From: Curtobacterium sp. MCBA15_009
GTDB taxonomy: Bacteria; Actinomycetota; Actinomycetes; Actinomycetales; Microbacteriaceae
Direction: 5' to 3'
Assembly: GCF_001864895.1 (NCBI RefSeq)
Contig: NZ_MJGO01000012.1
Span: 147,129 to 211,128 of the forward strand
DNA length: 64,000 bases
The translations under genes were made by a program, and so were the position numbers. Positions 1 to 9,746 of this stretch are shown here, one piece after another (position 1 is the stretch's first letter; each line of letters starts with the position of its first letter). Under the pieces are notes generated by a model, which saw only the letters and a list, made by a program, of their open reading frames with translations, did not search any database and was not told the DNA's origin.

Positions 1-815
1 TCGGCGCGGTCGTCCTGCTTCTGCTGGCCGCCGTTCTGCTGGCCACCGTTCTGCTGACCGGCGCCCTGGTCGGTGTTCTGCTGCTCGCCGTTCTCGGCGT
101 TCTGCCCACGGCCGCGACCGCGTCCGCGGCTGCGACGACCGCGGCGCTGGCCGCCCTCGCCCTGCTCGCCGTTCTGGTCCTGCTGCTCGCCGTTCTGGTC
201 CTGCTGGTCGCCGGTCTCGGCGCCGGACTGCTCCGCCTGGTCAGCCGACGTCGGCGACTGCTGGCCCTGCTGCTCCGGTTGGGCAGCGGCCTGGGCCTGC
301 TGGTCGGCACCGCGCTGACCGCGCCCGCGGCGCTGGCCACCGGCTTGCGCTGCTTCCTGTGCGTCCTTCTCGGCGCGCACCTGGTCGAGGCCCGCGAGCA
401 GGTCCTCGGTACCGGTGTGCGCGTGGTTCGTGTGCTCGGCGGCCGAGGTCGGCGCGGCGTTCACGGTGCCGCCCGACGAGGCACGGCGCGAGCGACGGGC
501 ACGCGACGGCGCGGCCGAGGCGTCGGCGGCGGGAGCGTCGGTGGCGTCGGCGACGGGCGCGTCGGTGGCCGGGGTGGACGCGGCGGGCGTCGCGTCGGCG
601 GTCGGCTCGGGCAGCGTCGGCTGCGTGGTCGCCGGGGCGGCCGGGGTCTCGTCGGCGACGGGGCGCTTGTCCTCGATCGAGGCGATGAGGTCGCCCTTGC
701 GGAGCTTCGAGAGCCCGGTGATGCCGAGCGAGGAGGCGATGCGCTGGAGCTCCGGGAGCCGGAGGGCGCGCAGGTCGGCGGGGATCTCCACCTGGGCGGA
801 GTTGTTGTCGGTCAC
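1..815 (-). CDS. rho: Transcription termination factor Rho, N-terminal part (runs off left edge)
   Basis: This is the first ~271 residues of Rho, the RNA-dependent ATPase helicase that ends transcription. The GTG start at 815 follows an AAAGGAAA ribosome site. Residues ~8-48 form the small SAP-like Rho_N domain (IPADLRALRLPELQRIASSL, then KGDLIASI). A long low-complexity insertion follows: first Ala/Thr/Pro-rich, then rich in Gln, Asn, Gly and Arg, with QDQNGEQ and NGGQQ repeats and an RGRSRGRGRGR patch. Such Arg/Gln/Asn-rich insertions before the RNA-binding core are typical of actinobacterial Rho. The RNA-binding and ATPase domains lie outside the window. The gene follows thrB, as in other actinobacteria. 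Confidence 0.93.
   Translation of the reverse strand, partial: MTDNNSAQVEIPADLRALRLPELQRIASSLGITGLSKLRKGDLIASIEDKRPVADETPAAPATTQPTLPEPTADATPAASTPATDAPVADATDAPAADASAAPSRARRSRRASSGGTVNAAPTSAAEHTNHAHTGTEDLLAGLDQVRAEKDAQEAAQAGGQRRGRGQRGADQQAQAAAQPEQQGQQSPTSADQAEQSGAETGDQQDQNGEQQDQNGEQGEGGQRRGRRSRGRGRGRGQNAENGEQQNTDQGAGQQNGGQQNGGQQKQDDRA
162..203. repeat. 21-bp perfect tandem duplication inside rho
   Basis: CTGCTCGCCGTTCTGGTCCTG is present twice head to tail (162-182 and 183-203). Read on the minus strand it encodes the QDQNGEQ repeat of the Rho insertion. A looser 15-bp repeat (TTCTGCTGGCCNCCG, three copies near 18-60) encodes the NGGQQ repeats. The in-frame unit lengths suggest the disordered tract grows and shrinks by slippage. 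Confidence 0.9.
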
Positions 816-950
816 GGTCGGTGTTTCCTTTCGAACCGCAGAACGCGGAGAGTTTCCACCGTCCCGGACGCACGGGTGTGCGTCGACCGCCGTTCAGACG
901 ACGGACCGGGATTCGGTGATCAGAAAGAGATGTGCCCCCGCGCACCGGAC

Positions 951-966
951 CCTGCGACGTCGCAGG
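951..966. terminator. Perfect 16-bp palindrome between thrB and rho
   Basis: CCTGCGACGTCGCAGG is self-complementary and lies 33 bp past the thrB stop on the minus strand, within the 183-bp gap before rho. It may be a terminator hairpin for the hom-thrC-thrB transcript. It has no T-run, so termination would not be classical intrinsic. An operator role upstream of rho cannot be excluded. Confidence 0.45.
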
Positions 967-998
967 AGCTGTCCAGGGGGACGGGGCGATCCGTGCGG

Positions 999-2036
999 TT
1001 ACGCGGGTTCGGCTTCGAGCGCCGAGTGCGCCCCCACTGTAGCACCACCCAGATCGACGGCCAGCATGAGCGCCCGCCAGTCGCTCTGCGCGTGTCGGTC
1101 GACCAGGTCGGCGGCCGTCAGGCGCTGCGCCGGGTCGCTGCCGAGCACGAGCAGACTCGGGCCGGCACCGGAGACCACGGCGGCGAGACCGTGCTGCCGC
1201 AGCACCCCGATGAGCACGTCCGTCTCCGGCATCGCGCTCGCCCGGTACGACTGGTGCAGTCGGTCCTCGGTGGCGGCGAGCAGCAGCTCCGGGCTCTGGA
1301 TGAGCGCCGCGACGAGCAGGGCCGAGCGCGAGACGTTGAACGCGGCGTCGGCGTGCGGGACGTGCTCCGGCTGCAGGGACCGTGCGAGCTTCGTCGACAG
1401 GGTCGACGTCGGTACGAACACCACCGGCGCGACACCGCGGTGCACGAGGAGCCGCTTGTACGCCGGCCCGTCGGCGGTCATCCACGCGATCGTGAGACCG
1501 CCGAAGAGCGCGGGCGCAACGTTGTCGGGGTGCCCCTCCATCTCGGTGGCGAGGGCGAGCAGCGTCGACGCGTCGAGGTCGACGACGCCCTCGAGGAGTC
1601 CGCGGGCCGCCATCAGCCCGGCGACGATCGCCGCGGCCGACGACCCGAGGCCGCGGCCGTGCGGGATCGCGTTCGTCGCGTGCAGCTCGAGGCCGGGCTG
1701 CGGCACGCCCGCGTGCTCGAGGCCGCGGCGCACGGCGCGGACGACGAGGTTCGTGTCGTCCGTCGGGACCTCGCCGGCGCCGACCCCCTCGACCGTGACG
1801 GTCGATCCGGGCTCGCGGCGCACGCTGACCGTGACCTCGTCGTACAGCGACAACGCGAGCCCGAGCGAGTCGAACCCCGGGCCGAGGTTCGCCGACGTCG
1901 CCGGCACGCGCACGCGGACCGCGCGCCCGGCAGGCAGGGGACCGGCGGCGGGACCGGCACTGACCACCCGTCCGGCCGGTGCAGCACTGTGGGCGGCGAC
2001 GCCCTCCCCCGGTCCGGACGAGCGGTCGGCGCTCAC
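999..2036 (-). CDS. thrB: Homoserine kinase
   Basis: Phosphorylates L-homoserine with ATP to O-phosphohomoserine, the penultimate step of threonine synthesis in the cytoplasm. The 345-aa product is a GHMP kinase: an N-terminal [19 protein letters not shown] segment, the ATP loop [18 protein letters not shown], and the C-terminal GAGPSLLVL motif. The GTG start at 2036 overlaps the thrC stop as GTGA, which predicts translational coupling. A further 110 codons are open upstream in the same frame but lie inside thrC and do not resemble the family. The ~25-residue N-terminal extension before the conserved core is weakly conserved. Confidence 0.95.
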   Translation of the reverse strand: MSADRSSGPGEGVAAHSAAPAGRVVSAGPAAGPLPAGRAVRVRVPATSANLGPGFDSLGLALSLYDEVTVSVRREPGSTVTVEGVGAGEVPTDDTNLVVRAVRRGLEHAGVPQPGLELHATNAIPHGRGLGSSAAAIVAGLMAARGLLEGVVDLDASTLLALATEMEGHPDNVAPALFGGLTIAWMTADGPAYKRLLVHRGVAPVVFVPTSTLSTKLARSLQPEHVPHADAAFNVSRSALLVAALIQSPELLLAATEDRLHQSYRASAMPETDVLIGVLRQHGLAAVVSGAGPSLLVLGSDPAQRLTAADLVDRHAQSDWRALMLAVDLGGATVGAHSALEAEPA

Positions 2037-3112
2037 TGCTCGCTGACCAGTCCGAGCACGTCGGCGATCGACTTCGTGTCGACCGGCACGCTCGTCGGGG
2101 TGACCTCGCCGCCGTCCTGCGTGCGGAGTGCCCACTGCGGGTCCTTCAGGCCGTGGCCGGTCACCGTGATGACGACCGTGGCGCCCTTCGGCACGGCGCC
2201 CGCGTCGGCGCGCTCGAGCAGCCCGGCGACACCGATGGCCGATGCCGGCTCGACGAAGACGCCGACCTCGGCGGACAGGATGTGGTGCGCCGCGAGGATC
2301 GCCTCGTCGGAGATCGCACCGAAGTAGCCGTCGGTCTCGTCGCGGGCCTCGAGCGCGTACTTCCACGACGCCGGGTTGCCGATGCGGATCGCCGACGCGA
2401 TGGTGTCCGGGTTCTTGACGACCTCACCGCGGACGATCGGGGCGGAGCCGGCAGCCTGGAAGCCGAACATGCGGGGCAGCTTCGTGCTGCGACCGGCGGC
2501 GACGTCCTCGCGGTAGCCGCGCGAGTACGCGGTGTAGTTGCCCGCGTTGCCGACGGGCAGGAAGTGGAAGTCCGGCGCGTCGCCGAGGACGTCGACGACC
2601 TCGAACGCGGCGGTCTTCTGCCCCTCGATGCGGTCGTTGTTGACCGAGTTGACGAGGTGCACCGGGTAGTTCGCCGCCAGGTCGCGGGCGATGTCGAGGC
2701 AGTCGTCGAAGTTGCCCTGCACCTGCAGCAGCTGGGCGTCGTGGGCGACGGCCTGGCTGAGCTTGCCCATGGCGATCTTGCCCTCGGGGACGAGCACCGC
2801 TGCGGTGATGCCGGCGTGGGTCGCGTACGCGGCGGCCGAGGCGCTCGTGTTGCCCGTCGAAGCACAGATGACGGCCTTCGCGCCGTGCTCGACGGCCTTC
2901 GAGATCGCCATCGTCATGCCGCGGTCCTTGAAGGACCCGGTCGGGTTCATGCCCTCGAACTTGACGTAGACCTGGGCGCCGGTGCGCTCGGACAGTCGAC
3001 GGGCCGGGATGAGGGGCGTGCCGCCCTCGCCGAGGGTGACGATCGGCGTCGCCGCCGTCACGTCGAGTCGGTCGGCGTACTCGCGCAGGACACCCTGCCA
3101 CTGGTGGGCCAT
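2033..3112 (-). CDS. thrC: Threonine synthase
   Basis: PLP enzyme converting O-phosphohomoserine to L-threonine. The 359-aa length fits the short bacterial/actinobacterial class. Visible motifs are the Schiff-base lysine in [10 protein letters not shown] (K62), the [14 protein letters not shown] cofactor-phosphate loop, and GNAGNYTA. The ATG start sits just downstream of a GAGAGAGAAG purine run. It lies 69 bp after hom and overlaps thrB by 4 bp, so the three genes are very probably one operon fed by Hom. Confidence 0.96.
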   Translation of the reverse strand: MAHQWQGVLREYADRLDVTAATPIVTLGEGGTPLIPARRLSERTGAQVYVKFEGMNPTGSFKDRGMTMAISKAVEHGAKAVICASTGNTSASAAAYATHAGITAAVLVPEGKIAMGKLSQAVAHDAQLLQVQGNFDDCLDIARDLAANYPVHLVNSVNNDRIEGQKTAAFEVVDVLGDAPDFHFLPVGNAGNYTAYSRGYREDVAAGRSTKLPRMFGFQAAGSAPIVRGEVVKNPDTIASAIRIGNPASWKYALEARDETDGYFGAISDEAILAAHHILSAEVGVFVEPASAIGVAGLLERADAGAVPKGATVVITVTGHGLKDPQWALRTQDGGEVTPTSVPVDTKSIADVLGLVSEQ

Positions 3113-3181
3113 CAGGCTTCTCTCTCTGTCCGGTGGGTCGGTCTGGTGGTGGTGCGGGTCGGTCGGGAGGCCCGTGGTGCG

Positions 3182-4489
3182 TCAGGCGCCGACGAAGCGC
3201 AGGACACTGGTCACGTCCAGGACGACGTCCTCGCCGCGGAGGGCCGCGACGGTGTCCGCCAGGTCCGACTCCCGGGCCAGGTGGGTCCCGATGACGAGCG
3301 CGGCGGTCTGCTCCGCGGCGCCCTCGGTCGTCTGCTCGACGGTCTCGACGCTCACGCCGTGCTTCGCGAGCACCCCGGCGACGGTCGACAGCACGCCGGG
3401 GGCGTCGGCGACCTGCAGGGCGATCTGGTAGCGGGTGCGCACCGTGCCGATCGGGAAGACCGGCAGCGCCGACTGCGTCGACTCGGCGACGCCGGGGCCG
3501 CCGATGACGTGCCGACGGGCGGCGGACACGAGGTCGCCGAGCACGGCCGAGGCCGTCTCGACGCCGCCGGCACCGGCGCCGTAGAACATGAGGTCGCCGG
3601 CGGCCTCGGCCTCGACGAAGACGGCGTTCTTCGCGCCGTGCACGCTCGCGAGCGGGTGCGACACGGGGACGAGCGCGGGGTAGACGCGGGCGCTGACGCC
3701 CTCGCGGCCGTCCGCGTCGGTCAGGCGCTCCGCGGTCGCGAGGATCTTCACGACGTAGCCGGCCTTGCGGGCGGCGCGGACCTGGTCGATGGTCACGTGG
3801 GTGATGCCCTCGCGGTGCACGGCGGCGAGCGGCACCGAGGTGTGGAACGCCAGCGACGCCAGGATCGCGGCCTTCTGCGCGGCGTCGTAGCCCTCGACGT
3901 CGGCCGTCGGGTCGGCCTCGGCGTACCCGAGCTCGGTCGCGGTCGCCAGGGCGTCCTCGAACGTGGCGCCCTCGCGGTCCATCAGGTCGAGGATGAAGTT
4001 CGTGGTGCCGTTGACGATGCCCATGATCCGCTCGATGCGGTCGCCCGCGAGCGAGTCGTGCAGCGGACGGATGATCGGGATCGCCCCGGCGACGGCCGCC
4101 TCGTAGTACAGCTGCGCGCCGACCTGCTCGGCCGCGGCGAACAGCTCCGGACCGTGGGTCGCGAGGAGCGCCTTGTTGCCGGTGACGACGTCGGCCCCGG
4201 ACTGCAGCGCCTGCAGGACGAGCGTGCGCGCCGGCTCGATGCCGCCGATGAGCTCCACGACGATGTCGGCGCCGAGGATGAGCGACTCGGCGTCGGTGGT
4301 GAAGAGGTCCTTCGGCAGGTCGACGTCGCGCGCGGCGTCGACGTCCCGCACGGCGATCCCGACGAGCTCGAGCCCGGCACCCGCGCGTGAGGCGAGCTCG
4401 TCACCGTGCTCGAGGAGGAGCCGCGCGACCTGGGATCCGACCGAGCCGGCTCCGAGCAGCGCGACGCGGACGTTGCGGTATTCGATCAT
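3182..4489 (-). CDS. hom: Homoserine dehydrogenase
   Basis: NAD(P)H-dependent reduction of aspartate semialdehyde to homoserine, the branch point for threonine and methionine. The 435-aa protein has an N-terminal Rossmann motif GAGSVGSQVA (residues ~11-20), a catalytic domain with GIVNGTTNFILDLM and GYAEADPTADVEGYDAAQK, and a C-terminal ACT domain (~355-430, starting TRYQIALQVADAPGVL) typical of the threonine-inhibited form. The ATG at 4489 is chosen because MIEYRNVRVALLG begins the family; codons upstream in this frame overlap lysA. It lies 43 bp after lysA. Confidence 0.96.
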   Translation of the reverse strand: MIEYRNVRVALLGAGSVGSQVARLLLEHGDELASRAGAGLELVGIAVRDVDAARDVDLPKDLFTTDAESLILGADIVVELIGGIEPARTLVLQALQSGADVVTGNKALLATHGPELFAAAEQVGAQLYYEAAVAGAIPIIRPLHDSLAGDRIERIMGIVNGTTNFILDLMDREGATFEDALATATELGYAEADPTADVEGYDAAQKAAILASLAFHTSVPLAAVHREGITHVTIDQVRAARKAGYVVKILATAERLTDADGREGVSARVYPALVPVSHPLASVHGAKNAVFVEAEAAGDLMFYGAGAGGVETASAVLGDLVSAARRHVIGGPGVAESTQSALPVFPIGTVRTRYQIALQVADAPGVLSTVAGVLAKHGVSVETVEQTTEGAAEQTAALVIGTHLARESDLADTVAALRGEDVVLDVTSVLRFVGA

Positions 4490-4532
4490 CTGGTGGTTCC
4501 TGTCATCGGGCCGCGGCCCGTCGGGTCGGGGG

Positions 4533-6023
4533 TCAGTGGCCGCTGCCGTCGAGGGGCACGGGCACGACCCCGGTGTCACGGGCGAGGAGGTCGTCGATCG
4601 ACTCGCCCCGCACGAGGATACGGGCTGCGCCGTCGGCGACCGCGACGACCGGCGGGCGTCCGACGTGGTTGTAGTTGCTCGAGAGCGCCCAGCAGTACGC
4701 ACCGGTGGCGGCGACGGCGAGCAGGTCGCCGCGCTGCACGTCGCCGGGCAGGTACTCGTCCTGCACCACGACGTCGCCGCTCTCGCAGTGCTTGCCGACG
4801 ACCCGGGTGAGCACCGCCGGCGCCTCGGACGCCCGGGCGAGCCGGGCCGTGTAGTCGGCGCCGTACAGGGCGGGGCGGGCGTTGTCGCTCATCCCGCCGT
4901 CGACCGAGACGTAGGTGCGGGTCGCGGCGTGATCGGTCGGCGCGTCGGCGGCGAGGGCGTGGCCCTCGGTCGCGAGCACCTGCTCGGTCCCGTCGGACAC
5001 GGGCGGCTCGAGCTCCAGCGTCACGGGCTTGATCGTGCCGACGGAGTACAGCGTGATGCCGGCCGGGCCGACGATGTAGCGGCCGGGCTCGACCGCGATC
5101 TCCGGCACCGGGATGTCGCGTTCGGCGCACGCTTCAGCGACGATCGTGGCGAGTGCCTCGGCGACGTCCTCCGGCGCGAAGGCCGCGTCGGCCTCGGTGT
5201 AGTCGATGCCCCAGCCGCCGCCGAGGTTGAGCTCCGGCACCGGGCCGGACGCGACCAGCGTGGCGTGCACGTCCACGAGGCGCCGTGCGGCCTCGCGGAA
5301 GCCCGACTCGTCGAAGATCTGCGACCCGATGTGCGAGTGCAGGCCGACGAACGCGAGCGAGGGCTCGGCGCGGACGGCCTCGGCAGCGGCGACGGCCTCG
5401 GACAGCGGGATGCCGAACTTCTGGTCCTCGCGCGCCGTGGCGAGGTACTCGTGGGTCGAGGCGTGCACCCCGCTGTTGATCCGGATGCGGACGCGCTGCA
5501 CGACCCCGGCGTCGGCGGCGGCGCGGGCGACGCGCTGCACCTCCTCGTGGCTGTCGAGCACGATGGTGCCGACGCCGACCTCGACAGCTCGGGCGATCTC
5601 GGCGTCCGACTTGTCGTTGCCGTGGAACCCGAGCCGGGCCGCGTCGATGCCGCCGGCCAGGGCGACCGCGAGCTCGCCACCGGTGCAGACGTCGACCCGG
5701 AGGTCGGCCTCGGCCATCCACGCCACGACCTGCGTCGTCAGGAAGGCCTTGCCGGCGTAGTAGACGTGTGCCCGGGTGCCGATCCGGCCGAAGGCCTCGG
5801 CGAAGGCGTCGCGGACCCGCACGGCGCGGGACTGCACGTCGCGCTCGTCGACCACGTAGAGCGGCGTACCGAACTGCGCGACGAGGTCCGTCGCGGTGAC
5901 ACCGCCCACGACCAGCGTGCCGTCGTCCGTCCGCGTGGCGGACGCGGGCCAGATGCGGTCCACCAGTTCGGAGGCGTCCGTCGGGAACCGCAGTCGCTGC
6001 GGGGCAAGGGGGTTCTCGCTCAC
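4533..6023 (-). CDS. lysA: Diaminopimelate decarboxylase
   Basis: PLP enzyme of the alanine racemase fold that decarboxylates meso-diaminopimelate to L-lysine. At 496 aa it is slightly longer than many homologues, with an actinobacterial N-terminal arm. The PLP lysine is in HVYYAGKAFL (K92). The LGGGWGI and EPGRYIVGPAG glycine loops and the active-site CESGDVVVQDEYLP of the partner subunit are present. It heads the lysA-hom-thrC-thrB series and is the only lysine-forming enzyme in the window, which matters for the Pls-like synthetase at 9747. Confidence 0.96.
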   Translation of the reverse strand: MSENPLAPQRLRFPTDASELVDRIWPASATRTDDGTLVVGGVTATDLVAQFGTPLYVVDERDVQSRAVRVRDAFAEAFGRIGTRAHVYYAGKAFLTTQVVAWMAEADLRVDVCTGGELAVALAGGIDAARLGFHGNDKSDAEIARAVEVGVGTIVLDSHEEVQRVARAAADAGVVQRVRIRINSGVHASTHEYLATAREDQKFGIPLSEAVAAAEAVRAEPSLAFVGLHSHIGSQIFDESGFREAARRLVDVHATLVASGPVPELNLGGGWGIDYTEADAAFAPEDVAEALATIVAEACAERDIPVPEIAVEPGRYIVGPAGITLYSVGTIKPVTLELEPPVSDGTEQVLATEGHALAADAPTDHAATRTYVSVDGGMSDNARPALYGADYTARLARASEAPAVLTRVVGKHCESGDVVVQDEYLPGDVQRGDLLAVAATGAYCWALSSNYNHVGRPPVVAVADGAARILVRGESIDDLLARDTGVVPVPLDGSGH

Positions 6024-6081
6024 GGGACCCGATCCTAGCGAGCCGAGCCGCGCCTCCTCGTCGTGTGACGGAACCGCGTCG

Positions 6082-6837
6082 TCAGCCGCAGCTGCCGACG
6101 GTGCGGAGCCCCTGCTCGGTGAGGGGCAGGGCGTCGGCGGTGATGCGCACCGTGGCCTGCCGCTGCGAGACGTCGAAGGAGCGGACGCGGAGCGCCTCCG
6201 GCAGGAACGTCGCCGTGCACACCTGCACGGGCACGTTCGTGACGCCGGGGATCTTCTCGAGTTGCAGGCCGAGGGCCGAGTTCGTGATGCGCACCGTCTT
6301 CGGCGTGATCGTGACGCCCTTGCCGTCGTCCTGCGCGACGACCTGGCCGCGGGCGGCGTAGGTGATGTCGTAGCCGAGCACGGCCGTCGAGCCGGAGAGC
6401 TCGACGCCGCCGTCCACCAGGGTCATCCGGTCGAACAGCGGGCTGTACTTCGCCAGGGCCTTGATGCTCGACGCCGCGAGCGTGACGTGTCCGTCGACGT
6501 CGTGCACGTCGCCCTTCCCGTCGACCGGGACGTCCTCGGCGGTGACCTCGGCGGCGAGCGGGACGCCGTCGACGGTGAGCTTCGACGACGAGATCTCCAC
6601 CCGGTCGAGCGTGCCGCGGAGGAGCTGCGGGATGACGACGCCGTCGGCGTGGGCGTCCACCTGGCCGGTCGTGCCGTCGGGCAGCGCCTGCTCGACCTGC
6701 TCGGCGATGATGCGGTCGACGACCCCGCGGAGCACGAACTCGGCGACGACGACGAGCCCGGCGAGCACGACGAGCACCACGACGAGGACGACGGGCCAGC
6801 GACGGCGTTTCCGGGGGGTCTCGGTGGCGGCGGACAT
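6082..6837 (-). CDS. LmeA-like (DUF2993) membrane-anchored lipid-binding protein
   Basis: The 251-aa protein has a basic N-terminus (PRKRRRW) followed by one strong hydrophobic helix (residues ~14-34) that probably anchors it with the rest outside. The remainder resembles DUF2993/LmeA-family proteins, which in mycobacteria bind phosphoinositides and help mature lipomannan; that link is from family knowledge. The ATG at 6837 places the start just before the basic-hydrophobic anchor. It sits between argS and lysA in the same orientation, an insertion into the otherwise conserved argS-lysA order. Confidence 0.75.
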   Translation of the reverse strand: MSAATETPRKRRRWPVVLVVVLVVLAGLVVVAEFVLRGVVDRIIAEQVEQALPDGTTGQVDAHADGVVIPQLLRGTLDRVEISSSKLTVDGVPLAAEVTAEDVPVDGKGDVHDVDGHVTLAASSIKALAKYSPLFDRMTLVDGGVELSGSTAVLGYDITYAARGQVVAQDDGKGVTITPKTVRITNSALGLQLEKIPGVTNVPVQVCTATFLPEALRVRSFDVSQRQATVRITADALPLTEQGLRTVGSCG

Positions 6838-6910
6838 GCGTCCCACCCTGCCAGGCGCTCCCGGCAGCCCGCCGGGAGGCGCGGGGTGGCGGTCGTGCAC
6901 ACCGTGGGAC

Positions 6911-6946
6911 GGACACAGCACCGCGGGAAGCTGCGGTGCTGTGTCC
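6911..6946. terminator. Strong hairpin downstream of argS
   Basis: GGACACAGCACCGC (6911-6924) pairs perfectly with GCGGTGCTGTGTCC (6933-6946) around an 8-nt loop. It lies 50 bp past the argS stop on the minus strand and before the LmeA-like gene, so it probably ends or attenuates argS transcription. Confidence 0.7.
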
Positions 6947-6996
6947 GGAACCTGGTTCCTGCGCGCCGCGCCGGAACCTGGTTCCTGCGCGCCGCG
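6945..6996. repeat. 26-bp perfect tandem repeat abutting the argS stop
   Basis: Two identical 26-bp units (6945-6970 and 6971-6996) each contain the palindrome GGAACCTGGTTCC. The second copy ends exactly at the argS TAG codon. The repeat overlaps the right end of the 6911-6946 hairpin by two bases. Confidence 0.9.
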
Positions 6997-8667
6997 CTAC
7001 ATGCGCGAGGGGGCGCTCACGCCGAGCAGCCCGAGGCCGTTGCGCACGACCTGGCCGGTGGCGTCGTTCACCCAGAGGCGGGTGCGGTGCAGGTCGGTCA
7101 CCGGCTCGTCGCCGAGGGGCGTCACGCGGCAGGAGTCGTACCAGCGGTGGTAGAGCCCGGCGAGCTGCTCGATGTACCGGGCGATGCGGTGCGGCTCGCG
7201 CAGTTCGGCGGCCTGGCGCACCACGCGCGGGTACTCGGCGAGGGCCCCGAGCAGCGCGCCCTCGGACTCGTGCGTCAGCAGCGAGGCGTCGAAGGCGGAG
7301 CGGTCGACCCCGGCGGCAGCGGCGTTGCGCGCGACCGACTGCGTGCGGGCGTGGGCGTACTGCACGTAGAAGACAGGGTTGTCGTTCGTGCGCTTGGTGA
7401 GCAGGTCGAGGTCGATGTCGATCGAGGTGTCGCTCGCGAACCGTACGAGGGCGTAGCGGCCGGCGTCCACGCCGACAGCGTCGACGAGGTCCTCCATCGA
7501 CACGATCGTGCCGTTGCGCTTCGACATCCGGAACGGCTGCCCGTCCTTGAGCAGGTTGACCATCTGCCCGATGAGGATCTCGAGGTTCTTGCCGGGCTCG
7601 TCACCGAACGCGGCGCACATCGCCATCATGCGGCCGACGTAGCCGTGGTGGTCGGCGCCGAGCATGATGAGGTTGCGCTCGAACCCGCGCTCGCGCTTGT
7701 CGAGGTAGTACGCCAGGTCGCCGGCGATGTACGCGGGCTCCCCGTCGGACTTGATGACGACGCGGTCGCGGTCGTCGCCGAAGTCGGTCGTGCGGAGCCA
7801 GAGCGCCCCCTCGGCCTCGTACATCATGCCGAGCGACCGCAGCCGCTCGATCGCGCGGTCGACCGCCTTCGACTCGTGCAGGGCGTTCTCGTGGAAGTAG
7901 ACGTCGAAGTCCACGCCGAAGTCGTGCAGCGACGACTTGATGTCGGCGAACATGAAGTCGACGCCCTCGCGGCGGAAGAGCTCCTGCGCCTCGTCGCGCG
8001 GCATGTCGCTGACGTCGGTGCCAGCGGGCAGCGTCGCGATGACACGGGCGGCGATCTCGGCGATGTAGGCGCCGCCGTAGCCGTCCTCCGGGGTCGGCTC
8101 GCCGAGCGCGCTCGCGACGAGCGACCGGGCGAAGCGGTCGATCTGCGCGCCGTGGTCGTTGAAGTAGTACTCCCGGGTGACCAGGCCGCCCTGCGCCTGG
8201 AACACGCGGGCCAGCGAGTCGCCGACGGCCGCCCAACGCACGCCGCCCATGTGGATGGGGCCGGTCGGGTTCGCGGACACGAACTCCAGGTCGATGCGGA
8301 CGCCGTCGTACAGGTCGCCGTGCCCGAAGGACTCGCCGCCGTCGACGATCGTGCGGGCGATCTCCCCCGCAGCCGCCGCGTCGAGCGTGATGTTGATGAA
8401 GCCCGGGCCGGCGATGTCCACCGAGGCCACGCCGTCGAGCTCGGTCAGCTCGCCCGCGATCTCGGTCGCGAGGTCGCGGGGGTTCGTACCGAGCCGCTTC
8501 GCGAGCTGCATGGCGGCGTTCGACGCCCAGTCGCCGTGCGCCCGGTTCTTCGGCCGCTCGAGCGCCACGTGGGACTCCCCGATCGTCACGGTCTCGGACG
8601 CGCCTCGTCGCTCGACGATCCCGGTCAGGATCGACAGGTACGCGGCGGAGAGTTCGGCAGGAGTCAC
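6997..8667 (-). CDS. argS: Arginine-tRNA ligase
   Basis: Class I synthetase charging tRNA-Arg. The 556-aa product has the N-terminal additional domain, the HIGH-like signature in [18 protein letters not shown], the KMSKS-like FRMSKRNG, and the C-terminal anticodon-binding helical domain ([12 protein letters not shown] onward). I place the start at GTG 8667 ([14 protein letters not shown]), which matches the usual actinobacterial N-terminus; an ATG 33 bp upstream is possible but adds an atypical tail. A tRNA-Arg(CCG) gene lies about 0.9 kb away on the other strand. Confidence 0.95.
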   Translation of the reverse strand: MTPAELSAAYLSILTGIVERRGASETVTIGESHVALERPKNRAHGDWASNAAMQLAKRLGTNPRDLATEIAGELTELDGVASVDIAGPGFINITLDAAAAGEIARTIVDGGESFGHGDLYDGVRIDLEFVSANPTGPIHMGGVRWAAVGDSLARVFQAQGGLVTREYYFNDHGAQIDRFARSLVASALGEPTPEDGYGGAYIAEIAARVIATLPAGTDVSDMPRDEAQELFRREGVDFMFADIKSSLHDFGVDFDVYFHENALHESKAVDRAIERLRSLGMMYEAEGALWLRTTDFGDDRDRVVIKSDGEPAYIAGDLAYYLDKRERGFERNLIMLGADHHGYVGRMMAMCAAFGDEPGKNLEILIGQMVNLLKDGQPFRMSKRNGTIVSMEDLVDAVGVDAGRYALVRFASDTSIDIDLDLLTKRTNDNPVFYVQYAHARTQSVARNAAAAGVDRSAFDASLLTHESEGALLGALAEYPRVVRQAAELREPHRIARYIEQLAGLYHRWYDSCRVTPLGDEPVTDLHRTRLWVNDATGQVVRNGLGLLGVSAPSRM

Positions 8668-8726
8668 GGCGGACGAGTCTACCGGGACACCCAGGTGCAC
8701 GCCGGACGATGCACCATCATGTCGGG

Positions 8727-9296
8727 ATGACGACCCGTAGCCGTGCCCGGGCGATCACCCTCGCCGTCGCCGCCTCCGTCGCCGCGCTCGTGCTGACGGG
8801 CTGCTCGGGCGGCGGGGACCGCGCTCCGTCGGCCAGCGCGACCCCGGTCGGGACGCCGGTGTCGCAGTCCTGCGCCGCCCTCCTGCCGACCGCCGCCCTG
8901 TCCGTCTACGGCGAGACCTTCGCGCTCGACGAGTCGTACCGACCGGCCGCGCGGACCCCGGCCGCGACGATCGCCGCCCAGCGCGGTCGCGTCTGCCAGT
9001 TCCGCAGTACGGGCGACGACGCCACGACGATCACGCTGGCCGTCGCCGACCTGCCTGAAAAGTCGCTCACGAACCTGAAGGACGCCCTGTTCGAGCGCGG
9101 CGGTTCCGTGCCGACCTACCGGGTCGAGGGCTACTTCTCGTTCGCCGACGGGGTCGGTCGGGCCGACGCGTTCGCCGACCCGTACTGGATCACCGCGCAG
9201 TCGACGCTCTTCACCGAGCCGGGAGGCGCCCAGCCCGTCATCGACGCCGCCCGCTCCGCCCTGCAGGCGTCCGCCTCCGCCACGCCGGCGGGCTGA
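8727..9296 (+). CDS. Putative secreted lipoprotein, unknown function
   Basis: The 189-aa protein starts with a lipoprotein signal: basic MTTRSRARA, a hydrophobic stretch and the lipobox LTGC with the lipidated cysteine at residue 26, then a Ser/Gly/Ala linker. The mature part (~160 aa) has two further cysteines (SQSCAALLP and GRVCQF) that could form a disulfide. I do not recognise a family; it resembles many small actinobacterial lipoproteins. The ATG at 8727 is preferred over the in-frame ATG at 8709, which would precede the signal with HHHVG. It is divergent from argS with ~60 bp between starts. Confidence 0.75.
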   Translation: MTTRSRARAITLAVAASVAALVLTGCSGGGDRAPSASATPVGTPVSQSCAALLPTAALSVYGETFALDESYRPAARTPAATIAAQRGRVCQFRSTGDDATTITLAVADLPEKSLTNLKDALFERGGSVPTYRVEGYFSFADGVGRADAFADPYWITAQSTLFTEPGGAQPVIDAARSALQASASATPAG

Positions 9297-9394
9297 CGGG
9301 CGGCGTCCACGCTGCGGACACCGACGGCAGCGGCCGGCGAGCAACGGGCAGGGCGCAGCGGGCTGGGAACTGCGGGCAGGGCGCAGCGGGAGGC

Positions 9395-9442
9395 GACGGA
9401 CGGGAGGCGCAGTGCCAGGCCGCCACGGGCCTCCCGTCCGTC
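9395..9442. terminator. GGGAGGC-type hairpin between lipoprotein and tRNA-Arg
   Basis: GACGGACGGGAGGC (9395-9408) pairs perfectly over 14 bp with GCCTCCCGTCCGTC (9429-9442) across a 20-nt loop. It could terminate lipoprotein transcription. The same 14-bp arm recurs at 58700 and, with small changes, at 51797 and 56478, so it belongs to a dispersed palindrome family in this genome. Confidence 0.75.
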
Positions 9443-9523
9443 ACCTGCCCCGTCCTGCGCCGCACGCGACACGCGCTGTCCGGAAGCGCTCCCGGGACCT
9501 GCTACGGTTGGTGACACCCCTCG

Positions 9524-9595
9524 GCCCCCATAGCTCAGGGGATAGAGCACTGCCCTCCGGAGGCAGGGGCGGAGGTTCGAATCCTCCTGGGGGCA
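9524..9595 (+). tRNA. tRNA-Arg (anticodon CCG)
   Basis: A full cloverleaf can be drawn. The acceptor GCCCCCA pairs with TGGGGGC and is followed by discriminator A. The D-arm is GCTC/GAGC, the anticodon stem CTGCC/GGCAG with loop CTCCGGA gives anticodon CCG, and the T-arm is GGAGG-TTCGAAT-CCTCC. It decodes CGG, a common Arg codon at this GC content. No CCA is encoded. The Pls-like synthetase gene starts 151 bp downstream; I saw no duplicated tRNA 3' end that would mark an attachment site. Confidence 0.97.
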
Positions 9596-9746
9596 CACTT
9601 CTCTTCCTCTCGCGGCTGCGCATCCCGCCGGCTCGTCGTGCCACCGAGCCACGCATCGTCGTGACACCCCGTGTTTCCCTGCGCGTCACCTCGGGTCACT
9701 ACGCTCCTGGGCCGGTCGTCCCGCACGCGACCGGGAAACGAGCACG

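Noticed and set aside
9524-9595. tRNA-Arg as an integration site of a genomic island carrying the synthetase
   Set aside because: No integrase, no second copy of the tRNA 3' end and no compositional edge could be found within the window.
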